NCBI GenBank assembly: GCA_965214485.1
Contig: CBDCBW010000013.1
Location: forward strand, 1 to 64,000
Direction of reading: 5' to 3'
DNA from: JANQRZ01 sp965214485
Lineage (GTDB): Bacteria; Bacteroidota; Rhodothermia; Rhodothermales; JANQRZ01
DNA length: 64,000 bases
Shown: piece by piece, positions 39,844-49,302 of the stretch
Numbering within the stretch: position 1 is the stretch's first letter
How the letters are laid out: each line of letters starts with the position of its first letter
Notes under the pieces: generated by a model
What the model was told of the DNA's origin: nothing
The model's input: the letters and a program-made list of their open reading frames with translations, nothing else
Databases searched by the model: none
Translations under genes and position numbers: made by a program

Positions 39844-42303
39844 TCATCGCATGGCTTCGGCGGCTCGCGCGATGTCGGCGAGGAGGACGGAGGCGGTGAT
39901 CTCGGCGCTCGCGCCCGGCCCCTGCACCACGAGGGGGTCGTCGGCGTAGCGCGCCGTGTGGAAGGCGACGACGTTGGCGGCTCCGCGCAGATCCGCCAGC
40001 GGCGACTCCGGCGGCAGCACCGCGATCCCGGCCCGGATCGAGGTCGGGGTGAGGGTGGAGACGTACTGCAACTGAGCGCCGGCGGCGGCGAGGCGGTCGC
40101 GCCACCCCGCGTCGGCCTCGGGCAGCCGCTCCCAGAACGCGGCAATCGGCACATCGCGCAGCGCGTCGGGCACGAGCGATTCCACCTCGGCGGCCTCGGG
40201 CCGCAGCCCTAGCTCGCGGGCGAGGATGGTCAGCTTCCGCCCCACGTCCTCGCCCGAGAGGTCGGCGCGCGGGTCGGGCTCGGTGTAGCCCGCGTCGGCG
40301 GCGCGGCGGACGGCCTCGGAGAACGCCGCCCCGCCGCGCATCGCGTTGAAGACGAACGCGAGCGTGCCCGAGAGCACGCCCTCGATCCGGTGCACCGTGT
40401 CGCCGGTGCGGACGAGGTCGCGCAGCGTCGAGAGCACGGAGAGCCCGGCCCCGACGGTGGTCTCGTAGAGGTAGGGCGCTTCGCCGGCCCGGGCCGCCGC
40501 CCGGAGCTCCTCGTAGAACGCCGCCCCGAGCGTGTTGGCCTGCTTGTTCGGCGTGACGACGCCCGCGCCCGCCCGCAGCCACTCGGGGTAGCGCCGCGCC
40601 ACCGCCTCCGACGCCGTGGCGTCGACGACGACGAGGCGCTCGAGGCGGGCCTGGGTGATCCGCTCGGTGAGGGCGTCGAGGAGGGCGTCGGTCGCTCGCG
40701 CTTCGGCCAGCCGGTCGAGCGCGGCACCGAACCCGATCCCGGCATCGTCCCACACCAGGTGCCGCGAGTCGGCGAGGCCGGCGAGCCGGAGGTGCAGCCG
40801 CTGGCGCTCCAGTAGGTCCGGGGCCTGCCGGCCCAGCAGCCCGAGGAGCCGCCGCCCGATCGCCCCGGCCCCGACGACGACGAGGTGCGCCCGCGTCCGC
40901 CGCAGCGCAAACGCCTCGTGCAGCGCCCCGACGGCCTGCGGTGCCTCGGCGTCGCGGACGACCGCCGAGAGGTTGTGCTCGCTCGCGCCCTCGGCGATCG
41001 CGAGGACGTTGACGCGGGCGCGCCCGAGCGTGGCGAACATCCGCCCGGCGAGCCCTGCCGTCTGCCGCATCCGGTCGCCGACGCCGGCGAGCAGGGCGAG
41101 GTCGGGGAGCGCCGCGAGGCCCCGAAGGTCGCCCCCCTCGCGCTCGCGCTCGAAGGTGCGTTCGAGGACGCGGACCGCCTCCCCCGCGTCGGTCCCCCGG
41201 ACGGCGAAGCACAGGCTGCCCTCGCTCGACGCCTGGGCGATCAGGAGGACCGGCACCTCGGCCTCGGCGAGGGCCGCGAAGGCGCGGGCCGTGAGGTCGG
41301 GCACGCCGAGGATGCCGGCCCCTTCGAGCAGGACGAGCGCCGCGTTGCGGACCGAGGTGACGGCCTTCAGGGTAGCCCCGCTCGGCGGCGGCTCCCCCGT
41401 GACGAGCGTGCCCGGGGCTTCGGGGCGGAGCGTGTTCTTGATCCGGAGCGGGATGCCCTTGCGTTCGAGCGGGCGCATCGTGCGCGGGTGCAGCACCTTC
41501 GCGCCGAAGTGCGCCAGCTCCGCCGCCTCGCGGTACGAGAGGTGGGGCAGCGTAAAGGCCTCCGGCACGATCCGCGGGTCGGCCGAGAGCACGCCGTCGA
41601 CGTCGGTCCAGATGACGACCTCGGAGGCACCGAGCGCGCCGCCGAGGATCGTCGCGGTGTAGTCGCTGCCCGACCGCCCGAGCGTCGTCGTGACGCCCTC
41701 CTCGGTCGAGGCGACGAAGCCGGTGACGACGGGGATCACGTCGGGGGCGATGTCGGCGAAGCGCTCCCGCGTGAGCCGGCCGGTAGCCTCGAAGTCCACG
41801 GCGGCCTCGCCGAACGCGTCGTCGGTGCGGACGAAGTCCCGCGCGTCGAGCGCGACGGCCGCGCACCCGGCCTGCCGAAAGGCAGCCGCGACGAGCGGGG
41901 CGGCCAGCCGCTCCCCGGCCGAGATGATGGCGTCCCGGAAGCGCGGGGTGCACTCGCGCAGGAGGTAGACCCCCTGGAGCAGCTCCGCCGTCGCGGCGAA
42001 GGTGGCGTCGAGGCGACGGCGGACCGCCTCGCGCTCACCGTCCGGGACGAGCGCGTCGAGCACCTCAGCGTGGCGCGCGCGGAGGGCGTCGAGGACCGCC
42101 CGGTGGTCGCCGGTCCGCGCCTTCGCCGCATCGATGGCTTCGAGCAGCCGGTCCGTCACCCCGCCGAACGCCGAGGTCACCACGGCCCGGCGCTCCGGCA
42201 TCGCCGCCACGAGCCGGACCACCTCGCGGACCCGCTCCGGCGTCGCCACCGAGGTCCCGCCGAACTTGGCAACGCGGAGCGGGAGGTCAGCGGAGACGGG
42301 CAT
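39844..42303 (-). CDS. thrA: Bifunctional aspartate kinase/homoserine dehydrogenase
   Basis: An 819-residue fusion with the length of E. coli ThrA (820). Aspartokinase domain: VAKFGGTSVATPERV near residue 11, VTSAFGGVTDRLL, GRSGSDYTATILGGAL. Two ACT-like regulatory stretches follow (about 310-460), then homoserine dehydrogenase: LVVVGAGAIGRRLLGLL, VVDATASEAVARRYPEWL, VVTPNKQANTLG, YLYETTVGAGLSVLSTLRDLV. It supplies aspartate semialdehyde for the neighbouring dap genes and homoserine for threonine. It is transcribed on the minus strand, divergent from tRNA-Ala. Confidence 0.95.
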   Translation of the reverse strand: MPVSADLPLRVAKFGGTSVATPERVREVVRLVAAMPERRAVVTSAFGGVTDRLLEAIDAAKARTGDHRAVLDALRARHAEVLDALVPDGEREAVRRRLDATFAATAELLQGVYLLRECTPRFRDAIISAGERLAAPLVAAAFRQAGCAAVALDARDFVRTDDAFGEAAVDFEATGRLTRERFADIAPDVIPVVTGFVASTEEGVTTTLGRSGSDYTATILGGALGASEVVIWTDVDGVLSADPRIVPEAFTLPHLSYREAAELAHFGAKVLHPRTMRPLERKGIPLRIKNTLRPEAPGTLVTGEPPPSGATLKAVTSVRNAALVLLEGAGILGVPDLTARAFAALAEAEVPVLLIAQASSEGSLCFAVRGTDAGEAVRVLERTFEREREGGDLRGLAALPDLALLAGVGDRMRQTAGLAGRMFATLGRARVNVLAIAEGASEHNLSAVVRDAEAPQAVGALHEAFALRRTRAHLVVVGAGAIGRRLLGLLGRQAPDLLERQRLHLRLAGLADSRHLVWDDAGIGFGAALDRLAEARATDALLDALTERITQARLERLVVVDATASEAVARRYPEWLRAGAGVVTPNKQANTLGAAFYEELRAAARAGEAPYLYETTVGAGLSVLSTLRDLVRTGDTVHRIEGVLSGTLAFVFNAMRGGAAFSEAVRRAADAGYTEPDPRADLSGEDVGRKLTILARELGLRPEAAEVESLVPDALRDVPIAAFWERLPEADAGWRDRLAAAGAQLQYVSTLTPTSIRAGIAVLPPESPLADLRGAANVVAFHTARYADDPLVVQGPGASAEITASVLLADIARAAEAMR

Positions 42304-42330
42304 GGGCGAGCCGGAGGGGAGGGGCCTCGG

Positions 42331-42336
42331 AAGATA
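42331..42336 (-). promoter_or_regulatory. Candidate -10 element TATCTT before thrA
   Basis: On the minus strand TATCTT lies 28 bases before the thrA ATG, the same hexamer as before hslV, pdhA and the GT2 gene. Confidence 0.35.
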
Positions 42337-42345
42337 CCGCGCCCG

Positions 42346-42376
42346 GTCTACGTCCCACCGCGTCTACGTCCCACCG
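42346..42376 (-). repeat. 15-base duplication upstream of thrA
   Basis: GTCTACGTCCCACCG at 42346-42360 and 42362-42376 (period 16). Confidence 0.85.
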
Positions 42377-42383
42377 AGGCTTC

Positions 42384-42396
42384 GACACACTGTGTC
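42384..42396. promoter_or_regulatory. Operator-like palindrome GACACACTGTGTC
   Basis: A perfect 13-base inverted repeat between the divergent thrA and tRNA-Ala promoters, 16 bases upstream of the tRNA -35. The binding protein is unknown. Confidence 0.4.
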
Positions 42397-42411
42397 TTCG
42401 CTTGGTCTCCA

Positions 42412-42441
42412 TTGACACGGCCCGGCGGCGCATGGTAGATT
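42412..42441 (+). promoter_or_regulatory. Sigma-70-like promoter of tRNA-Ala
   Basis: TTGACA (42412-42417), 18 bases, TAGATT (42436-42441); the tRNA begins 42 bases further on. It is the best -35/-10 pair I found in the window. Confidence 0.55.
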
Positions 42442-42482
42442 CAGGCCCTGCTCAGCAGCAGTCCACGCTCACGGCAGACCAC

Positions 42483-43157
<675 letters not shown>

Positions 43158-43222
43158 AGCGCTGTGAGTCGGTGCACAGGTTTTTCCTCTCGCCGGAGCG
43201 GGAGGTTCCGCGAGGCACGGCC

Positions 43223-43365
43223 GGGACCTTCGGCCGGGACCTTCGGCCGGGACCTTCGGCCGGGACCTTCGGCCGGGACCTTCGGCCGGGACCTTCGGCC
43301 GGGACCTTCGGCCGGGACCTTCGGCCGGGACCTTCGGCCGGGACCTTCGGCCGGGACCTTCGGCC
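43223..43365 (+). repeat. Eleven tandem copies of GGGACCTTCGGCC
   Basis: Eleven exact 13-base units with no spacers, between the divergent DUF433 and UPF0175 genes. Each unit with its neighbour contains GGCCG...CGGCC, so the array can fold as serial hairpins. In translation it gives repeated RPKVPAEGPGRRS, which is not a real protein. Confidence 0.95.
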
Positions 43366-43412
43366 GGGCGGGTGCGGTAAACCTGCTCCTCCACGCCTCC
43401 TGCTGCGCTCCC

Positions 43413-44087
43413 ATGACGGACCTCGTCATCCCTCGCGCCGTGCTCGACGCCGCCCGCCTTTCGACGGACGAGCTCCGGTGCGAGATCGCCGTGCTGCTCT
43501 ACGAGCGCCGCCGCCTCACGATGGGCCAGGCGGCGCGGCTGGCTGAGATGGACCGCTACCGCTTCCAGCACCTGCTCGCCAGCCGGGAGATCGACCTGAA
43601 CTACGACGAGGACGATCTGCGCGAGGACCTCCGAGCGGCCGATGACTCCTTCACTCGCCTCGTCACCGAGCACCACGAGACCCTCCTCCATGCCTGGAAC
43701 ACCGGCCCCGGCCCCGGCCCCGCCCGAGACGGCACCCGCGCCCGAAATCGCGTTCGCTCACGCCGTCGGTTCCGGCGTGACCGTCGGGTTCACCGACGGT
43801 CGCGTCGTGATCGTCCCGCCCGACTGGCACCCCCGACTCGCCTACGCGACGCCGGAGGAGCGGGCCGAGATCGACGCGCACCCACTCGGACTCCACTGGC
43901 CCGCGCTCGACCTCGACCTCAGCCCGGGAGGCGTTCTCCGGGAGCGGCCCCTGTCGGAGTCGGAGGCGACCCTGAGCGCATGGCGAGACCTCATGGACCG
44001 GCGGCGGGCGCAGATGGCGGCGGGCGAGGAGCCGGAGCCGCACTACCCCACGCTCCCGCTGCCGGACGGGTGGGACGAAGAAGATAA
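43413..44087 (+). CDS. UPF0175 family protein, stop codon apparently lost
   Basis: Residues 1-78 (DLVIPRAVLDAARLSTDELR, CEIAVLLYERRRLTMGQAARLA, RYRFQHLLASREIDLNYDED, DLREDLRAADDSF) match UPF0175, small helix-turn-helix proteins often placed beside toxin-like genes and thought to act as antitoxins or regulators. Members normally end at about 80-95 residues. Here no stop follows; the frame runs to 44087 as arginine- and proline-rich sequence that is a shadow of the DUF2442 gene in another frame. The real protein probably ended near 43650. Confidence 0.55.
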   Translation: MTDLVIPRAVLDAARLSTDELRCEIAVLLYERRRLTMGQAARLAEMDRYRFQHLLASREIDLNYDEDDLREDLRAADDSFTRLVTEHHETLLHAWNTGPGPGPARDGTRARNRVRSRRRFRRDRRVHRRSRRDRPARLAPPTRLRDAGGAGRDRRAPTRTPLARARPRPQPGRRSPGAAPVGVGGDPERMARPHGPAAGADGGGRGAGAALPHAPAAGRVGRRR

Positions 44088-44115
44088 CGGGGACGATATC
44101 TTGCCGAGGGCCTGA
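43690..44115 (+). CDS. DUF2442 domain protein
   Basis: A 141-residue protein. After a proline-rich lead, residues about 17-75 (AFAHAVGSGVTVGFTDGRVV, IVPPDWHPRLAYATPEERAE, LGLHWPALDLDLSPGGVL) form a DUF2442 domain, a small family often paired with DUF4160 in toxin-antitoxin-like sets; no DUF4160 is seen. The end of the domain (LSPGGVLRERP) is encoded by the short palindromic repeat R5. An earlier in-frame ATG at 43642 would add 16 residues overlapping UPF0175. The acidic C-terminal tail is probably not part of the domain. Confidence 0.7.
   Translation: MPGTPAPAPAPPETAPAPEIAFAHAVGSGVTVGFTDGRVVIVPPDWHPRLAYATPEERAEIDAHPLGLHWPALDLDLSPGGVLRERPLSESEATLSAWRDLMDRRRAQMAAGEEPEPHYPTLPLPDGWDEEDNGDDILPRA
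43918..43951 (+). repeat. Short palindromic repeat R5, copy 2 (coding)
   Basis: One mismatch from 42715-42748. Here it is translated as LSPGGVLRERP at the end of the DUF2442 domain. Confidence 0.8.
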
Positions 44116-44125
44116 GCAGCGCGCG

Positions 44126-45373
44126 CTACCCCATGTTCTCGATGAGGGCGTCGCCGAATTGGCTCGTCTTGAGGAGGGTCGCGCCGTCCATCAGGCGCTC
44201 GAAGTCGTAGGTCACGCGCTTCTGGCCGATGGTCTTGCCCATCGCCTTGAGGATGCGGTCGGCGGCCTCTCCCCAGCCGAGGTAGCGCAGCATCATCTCG
44301 CCCGAGAGGATCACCGACGAGGGGTTGACCTTGTCCTGCCCGGCGTACTTCGGCGCGGTGCCGTGCGTGGCCTCGAAGATGGCCTGACCGGTGGTGTAGT
44401 TGATGTTCGCCCCCGGCGCGATGCCGATGCCGCCGACCTGCGCCGCGAGCGCGTCCGAGAGGTAGTCGCCGTTGAGGTTCATCGTCGCGATCACGTCGTA
44501 GCTCTTCGGCCGGGTGAGGACCTGCTGGAGCATCGCGTCGGCGATCACGTCGTTGACGGTGATCTCCCGCCCGTCGTCGGTGGTGATCGTCTGCCACGGG
44601 CCGCCGTCGAGCGGCTGCGCGCCGAACTCGTCGCGGGCGACCTCATAGCCCCAGGTGCGGAACGCGCCCTCGGTGAACTTCATGATGTTGCCCTTGTGGA
44701 CGAGCGTCACCGTGTCCGAGCCGTTGGCGATCGCGTAGCGGATCGCGGCGCGCACCAGACGCTTGGTCCCCTCCTCGGAGACCGGCTTGACGCCGAGCCC
44801 GCTGGTGTCGGGGAAGCGGATCGAGTCGACGCCCAGCTCGTCTTCGAGAAACCGACGGAGCTTCTGGACCTGGTCGCTGCCGGCCTCGAACTCGATCCCG
44901 GCGTAGATGTCCTCGGTGTTCTCGCGGAAGATCACCATGTCGACGTCCTCGGGGTTCTTGACGGGCGAGGGGACGCCGTCGAAGTACTGCACGGGGCGGA
45001 CGCAGGCGTAGAGGTCGAGCTTCTGGCGGAGGGCGACGTTGAGGCTGCGGAAGCCGCCGCCGACGGGCGTCGTGAGGGGGCCTTTGATGGCGACGAGGTA
45101 CTGCTCGATGGCCTCGAGCGTGTCGTCGGGGAGCCACTCGCCGAAGCGGTCGTGCGCCTTCTCGCCGGCGTAGACCTCGAACCAGACGATCTCCCGCTTG
45201 CCGCCGTAGGCCTTTTCGACGGCCGCGTCGAGCACGCGGCTCGCGGCGGCCCAGATGTCGGGGCCGATGCCGTCGCCCTCGATGAACGGGATGACCGGGC
45301 GGTCGGGGACGCGGAGCGCGCCGCTGTCCATCGTGATGGCGGAGCCGTCGGTGGGCGGGGTGAGGTTTTTCAT
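44126..45373 (-). CDS. icd: NADP-dependent isocitrate dehydrogenase
   Basis: Oxidatively decarboxylates isocitrate to 2-oxoglutarate in the TCA cycle. 415 residues. S110 in VGGGFRSLNVALRQK corresponds to the serine phosphorylated in E. coli; FRENTEDIYAGIEF, NLNGDYLSDALAAQVGG and EATHGTAPKYAGQDKVNP are conserved. The Lys-Tyr pair in APKYAG marks NADP rather than NAD specificity. It lies 39 bases after the minus-strand mannosyltransferase gene and convergent to DUF2442. Confidence 0.95.
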   Translation of the reverse strand: MKNLTPPTDGSAITMDSGALRVPDRPVIPFIEGDGIGPDIWAAASRVLDAAVEKAYGGKREIVWFEVYAGEKAHDRFGEWLPDDTLEAIEQYLVAIKGPLTTPVGGGFRSLNVALRQKLDLYACVRPVQYFDGVPSPVKNPEDVDMVIFRENTEDIYAGIEFEAGSDQVQKLRRFLEDELGVDSIRFPDTSGLGVKPVSEEGTKRLVRAAIRYAIANGSDTVTLVHKGNIMKFTEGAFRTWGYEVARDEFGAQPLDGGPWQTITTDDGREITVNDVIADAMLQQVLTRPKSYDVIATMNLNGDYLSDALAAQVGGIGIAPGANINYTTGQAIFEATHGTAPKYAGQDKVNPSSVILSGEMMLRYLGWGEAADRILKAMGKTIGQKRVTYDFERLMDGATLLKTSQFGDALIENMG

Positions 45374-45412
45374 CGGAGGAGTGGGAGAGTGAGGGAGTGG
45401 GGAGAGTCCGGG

Positions 45413-46195
45413 TCACAGCTTGCCGAAGAGGTCGCGGAAGCGGAGCTCCCAGACCTTGAGGGCGGCCTCGCGGACGATGGCGCGGCTCATCTTGCTCTGG
45501 CCCTCGGTCCGCTCGGTGAAGGTGATCGGGACCTCGACGATGCGGAAGCCCTTGCGCCAGGCGCGGTACGTGACCTCGATCTGGAACATGTAGCCGTTCG
45601 ACGAGATGCGGCTGAAGTCGAGCGCCTCGAAGACGCGCGGGTGGAAGCACTTGAAGCCGGCGGTGACGTCCTGCACGGGTAGCCCGGTGATGGCCCTCGT
45701 GTAGATGCCCGCGCCGTAGGAGAGCACCAAGCGCGAGAGCGGCCAGTTGAGCACGCGCACCCCGCCGATGTACCGGCTCCCGAGGGCCACGTCCGCGCCG
45801 GAGCGCACGGCCTCGACGAGCAGGGGCAGGTCGGCCGGGTTGTGGGAGAAGTCGGCGTCCATCTCGCAGACGTAGGTGTAGCCGGCGTCGCGGGCGTAGC
45901 GGAAGCCGGTGAGGTAGGCCGTGCCCAGCCCCTGCTTGCCGGGGCGCTCGATGAGGTGGACGCGGCCCGGCACGTCGGCCTGAAGCTCGCGCACGAGGTC
46001 GGCGGTGCCATCGGGCGAGCCGTCGTCGACGATCAGGACGTCGTAGCCGCCGGGGAGCGCGAGGACGTGCTTGACGAGGGGCACCACGTTCGCCGCCTCG
46101 TTGTAGGTCGGGACCACGACGAGCGTCCGCTCGCCCGGCGGGGGCGCGGTGGCGCTGGGGTCGGACGTGGGGCCGGGGTCGAGGGAGGGCAGCAC
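45413..46195 (-). CDS. Polyprenol monophosphomannose synthase-like GT2 glycosyltransferase
   Basis: A 260-residue DPM1-type enzyme that transfers a sugar, usually mannose, from a nucleotide donor to a polyprenyl phosphate. TLVVVPTYNEAANVVPLV, LIVDDGSPDGTADLV, CEMDADFSHNPADLPLL with its DxD motif, LGSRYIGG and DVTAGFKCFHPRVFEAL are diagnostic. There is no C-terminal membrane domain, as in the archaeal/bacterial short forms. Its product could feed the GT-C-like protein at 19.1 kb; that is inference. Confidence 0.85.
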   Translation of the reverse strand: MLPSLDPGPTSDPSATAPPPGERTLVVVPTYNEAANVVPLVKHVLALPGGYDVLIVDDGSPDGTADLVRELQADVPGRVHLIERPGKQGLGTAYLTGFRYARDAGYTYVCEMDADFSHNPADLPLLVEAVRSGADVALGSRYIGGVRVLNWPLSRLVLSYGAGIYTRAITGLPVQDVTAGFKCFHPRVFEALDFSRISSNGYMFQIEVTYRAWRKGFRIVEVPITFTERTEGQSKMSRAIVREAALKVWELRFRDLFGKL

Positions 46196-46290
46196 GGCGG
46201 CGTGGCGAAGAGGCGAGCCGGGAAGCTACGCACGGCGCTGCTGCGCTGCCAGCAGGCTGGCAACGGGGTGGCGGTGCACCGCCGTGCGGC

Positions 46291-48000
46291 CTACTCGGCC
46301 AGGTGGAAGCGGGCACCGGGAGGCCCCGCCTCGGCCGTGACCTGCACGGCGGGCGCGCCCTCGGCGCGGAGCAGCCGCTCGGCGCGGGCGAGGGCCAGCG
46401 AGTCGCCCGCGAGCTGGAGCCGGAGGCGGCCGTAGCGGTCGAGCAGGGCCGCCCACCGCGCTGCCGTCGCCGCGTTGGGCAGCGCCTGCGGCCGGAGGGG
46501 GATGGCGGCGACGCGCGCCGCCCCGTCCTCCAGCCCGAGCGCGCGCGTCGCCTGCCGCGCGAGCATCGTCTCGGCCTCGGGGGCGAGGCGCCGGGGCGCG
46601 CCGTAGGCCAGCTCCAGCCGCGGCGTCCCAGCCCCGACCCAGAGCGCGCCGCCGATGAGCACCGCGCTGTCCGGGAGCACGAGCCCGTCGAGGACGCCGC
46701 CGAGGCGCGCCCGCGCCGTTGCCAGCGTCGCCGGGAGCGCCGGCTCGGGCTCGGCCTGGCGCGGGCGGCGGCCCGGGAGCGCCGCCGCCAGCGAGGCCAG
46801 GTCGCCGCCGGAGCTGAGCACCTGGTCGATCTCGAGCGTGACGAACTCGCCGGCCTCGCGGACGACCTCGCGCAGGAGCGTGTCCTTCTCGGCCTCGGTG
46901 ATCCACGCCTCGGTGGCGACCCGGAGGCGGACCACGGCGTCGTCGCGGTCGTAGGCGATGTCGCGGCCGAGCACGAAGGCGCGGTCGTCGGCCTCGAGCG
47001 CGCGCGTGGCGAGGTCGACGGCGTGCTCGACGCGGAGCTCGCGGATCACCTGGCGGAACGAGGTCGTCAGCGGCACCGCCACGGCGGCCATGAAGGCCAG
47101 CACCAGGAGCAGGCGCCGGCCCGGCGTAGCGAGCACGCGCAGGCGGTCGACCGCGCGGACGTGGCGGAGGCTCCGGGCGAAGCCGGTGGCGTGCTCCTCC
47201 TGGTGCCACGCGCGCGCCGCCTTGAGCACGTCGGCGCGGTGCATCCCGACGAGGAGATAGACCAGCAGCCCGCTCAGCACGATCCCGGCGAGGTTCGCCC
47301 CGAACAGTAGGAGGCTCCCGCGCACCAGCCCCCACTGCATCCCGGCACCGATCCCGAAGCCGGCCACGCCGAGGGGCGGGACGAGCGCCACGGCGACGGC
47401 CACGCCCGGGATCGAGGCCGAGAGCCGGGTCTCGCGCGAGGCCGAGACCACCGCCCCGGCCATCCCCGAGAAGACCGCCACGGCCAGGTCGAGCGTCGTC
47501 GGCCGCGTCCGGCTGGCGATCTCGTCGGTGATGGTGTGGACCGGCAGCAGCGCCGTCAGGAGGGCCGCCAGTGCGACGATCCCGCCGGCCCCGAGCAGGA
47601 CCGTCGCGCCGGTCTGGACGAAGAGCCGCCCGTCGCCGACGGCGAGCGAGAGCGACAGCCCGAGGAGCGGCCCGAGGAGCGGGGCCACCAGCATCGCCCC
47701 GATCACGACCGCCGTCGAGTCCAGCGTCAGCCCGACCGTCGCGATCGCGCCGGAGAGTAGGAGCACCACCCAGAACGGGGTGTCGGTGTCGGTGGCGGCC
47801 TCGGCGGTCTCGCGGTAGAGCGCCGGGCGCTCCCAGAAGCGCAGCCCGAGCTTCTTGCGGACCACGCGCTCGAGGAACGAGACGTCGCCGAGCGGCGGCG
47901 GGTCGTCCGCCCCAGGCTGCACCCCGTCCGCGTCGCGGGGCTGCACCTCGCCCGGGTCGGGGTCGAGGGCGGGATCGTCGGTTGGGGCGGGCAAAGGCAT
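46291..48000 (-). CDS. DUF389 (TIGR00341-like) membrane protein
   Basis: A 569-residue protein with an acidic, proline-rich N-terminus of about 60 residues, then six or so membrane helices (about 75-320) with the DUF389 phrases TPFWVVLLLSGAIATVGLTL, VVIGAMLVAPLLGPLLGLSL and GVAVAVALVPPLGVAG. A soluble C-terminal half of about 200 residues follows. The function of DUF389 proteins is unknown. Start MPLPAPTDDP at 48000; the longer upstream frame is not conserved. It is divergent from pdhA. Confidence 0.82.
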   Translation of the reverse strand: MPLPAPTDDPALDPDPGEVQPRDADGVQPGADDPPPLGDVSFLERVVRKKLGLRFWERPALYRETAEAATDTDTPFWVVLLLSGAIATVGLTLDSTAVVIGAMLVAPLLGPLLGLSLSLAVGDGRLFVQTGATVLLGAGGIVALAALLTALLPVHTITDEIASRTRPTTLDLAVAVFSGMAGAVVSASRETRLSASIPGVAVAVALVPPLGVAGFGIGAGMQWGLVRGSLLLFGANLAGIVLSGLLVYLLVGMHRADVLKAARAWHQEEHATGFARSLRHVRAVDRLRVLATPGRRLLLVLAFMAAVAVPLTTSFRQVIRELRVEHAVDLATRALEADDRAFVLGRDIAYDRDDAVVRLRVATEAWITEAEKDTLLREVVREAGEFVTLEIDQVLSSGGDLASLAAALPGRRPRQAEPEPALPATLATARARLGGVLDGLVLPDSAVLIGGALWVGAGTPRLELAYGAPRRLAPEAETMLARQATRALGLEDGAARVAAIPLRPQALPNAATAARWAALLDRYGRLRLQLAGDSLALARAERLLRAEGAPAVQVTAEAGPPGARFHLAE

Positions 48001-48118
48001 GGGACGGGGAAAGGCGTGGGGCTGCGGCGTCGGGCTGCGACATCGGGCTGCGGCGTCGGGCCGCGCGCGTGAAAAGCACACCGGGGCGGGACCGAGGAGC
48101 AAGCTACCGCCGACGGCG

Positions 48119-48124
48119 TATCTT
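48119..48124 (+). promoter_or_regulatory. Candidate -10 element TATCTT before pdhA
   Basis: TATCTT 41 bases before the pdhA ATG. Confidence 0.35.
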
Positions 48125-48159
48125 CTGCCCGCCCCTCTCTCCCTCCAGCCCCACCCCCG

Positions 48160-49302
48160 ATGGCGAACGAGACCCAAAAGGTTCCGGCGAAGAAGCGCCC
48201 GACGAAAGGCAAGCCGGCCAACGGCGCGGCGGAGCAGCCGGCCCCCGCCCCCCCGTCCGACGCCCCCGACGGGGCCGACTTCCGGATCTACACCGGCGGC
48301 GGCCACACCCACGAGTCGCTCGGGCTCAGCCAAGACGAGCTGCTCGCGATGTACCGGAGCATGATGCTCCAGCGCCGGTTCGAGGAGCGCGCGGCCCAGA
48401 TGTACGGCCGCCAGAAAATCTCGGGCTTCCTGCACCTCTACATCGGCCAGGAGGCCGTCTCGACCGGCACCGTCCACGCGCTCCAGCCCGAGGACCCGAT
48501 CATCACGGCGTACCGCGACCACGGCCTCGGCCTCGCGCGCGGCATGACGGCCGACGAGTGCATGGCCGAGCTCTTCGGCAAGATCGACGGCTCGTCGCGC
48601 GGCAAGGGCGGCTCGATGCACTTCTTCTCGGCCGAGCGCCACTTCTACGGCGGGCACGGGATCGTCGGCGGCCAGATTCCGCTCGCCGTCGGGATGGGCT
48701 TCGCCTCGAAGTACAAGGAGACCGGGGCCGTCGCCGTCGGGTTCTTCGGCGACGGGGCCATCAACCAGGGCGCGTTCCACGAGGCCGCGAACCTCGCCGC
48801 GCTCTACGAGATCCCCGTGCTCCTCGTCTGCGAGAACAACGGCTACGCGATGGGCACCGCCGTGGACCGCGCCGCGGGCGAGCCCGACCTCTACAAGCAG
48901 GCCTACGCCTACGGCATGACCGGCGCGCTCGTCGACGGCATGGACGTCTTCGAGGTCTACCACGCGATGGGCGAGCTCGCGAAGCAGGCCCGCGACGAGC
49001 ACCGCCCGGCGCTCGTCGAAATCCGGACCTACCGCTACCGGGGGCATTCGATGTCGGACCCGCAGAAGTACCGCACCAAGGAGGAGATGGAGTCGAAGAA
49101 GAACGAGGACCCCATCGTCAAGCTGAAGTCCTACCTCGTCGACCACGACCTCGCCCAGAGCGAGGCCCTCGACGCGGTGGACGACGAGGTCAAGGCCGAG
49201 GTCAACGCCTCGGTCGAGTTCGCCGAGCAGTCGCCGCTGCCCGGCATCGAGACGATGTACGAGGACGTGTACGCGCAGGACGACTACCCTTTCATTGTGT
49301 GA
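48160..49302 (+). CDS. pdhA: Pyruvate dehydrogenase E1 component, alpha subunit
   Basis: The ThDP-dependent decarboxylase subunit, as an alpha2beta2 heterotetramer with the next gene product. 380 residues. The thiamine diphosphate motif is GDGAINQGAFHEAANLAALY ending in CENN; YRGHSMSDPQKYR is the loop phosphorylated in eukaryotes; SRGKGGSMHFF is also typical. A lysine- and proline-rich N-terminal arm of about 45 residues precedes the domain. It opens the pdhA-pdhB-[island]-pdhC locus. Confidence 0.93.
   Translation: MANETQKVPAKKRPTKGKPANGAAEQPAPAPPSDAPDGADFRIYTGGGHTHESLGLSQDELLAMYRSMMLQRRFEERAAQMYGRQKISGFLHLYIGQEAVSTGTVHALQPEDPIITAYRDHGLGLARGMTADECMAELFGKIDGSSRGKGGSMHFFSAERHFYGGHGIVGGQIPLAVGMGFASKYKETGAVAVGFFGDGAINQGAFHEAANLAALYEIPVLLVCENNGYAMGTAVDRAAGEPDLYKQAYAYGMTGALVDGMDVFEVYHAMGELAKQARDEHRPALVEIRTYRYRGHSMSDPQKYRTKEEMESKKNEDPIVKLKSYLVDHDLAQSEALDAVDDEVKAEVNASVEFAEQSPLPGIETMYEDVYAQDDYPFIV

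Noticed and set aside
43223..43365. The 13-base array and the 8- and 9-base arrays as CRISPR
   Set aside because: Units are contiguous without spacers and too short, and no cas gene is in the window.
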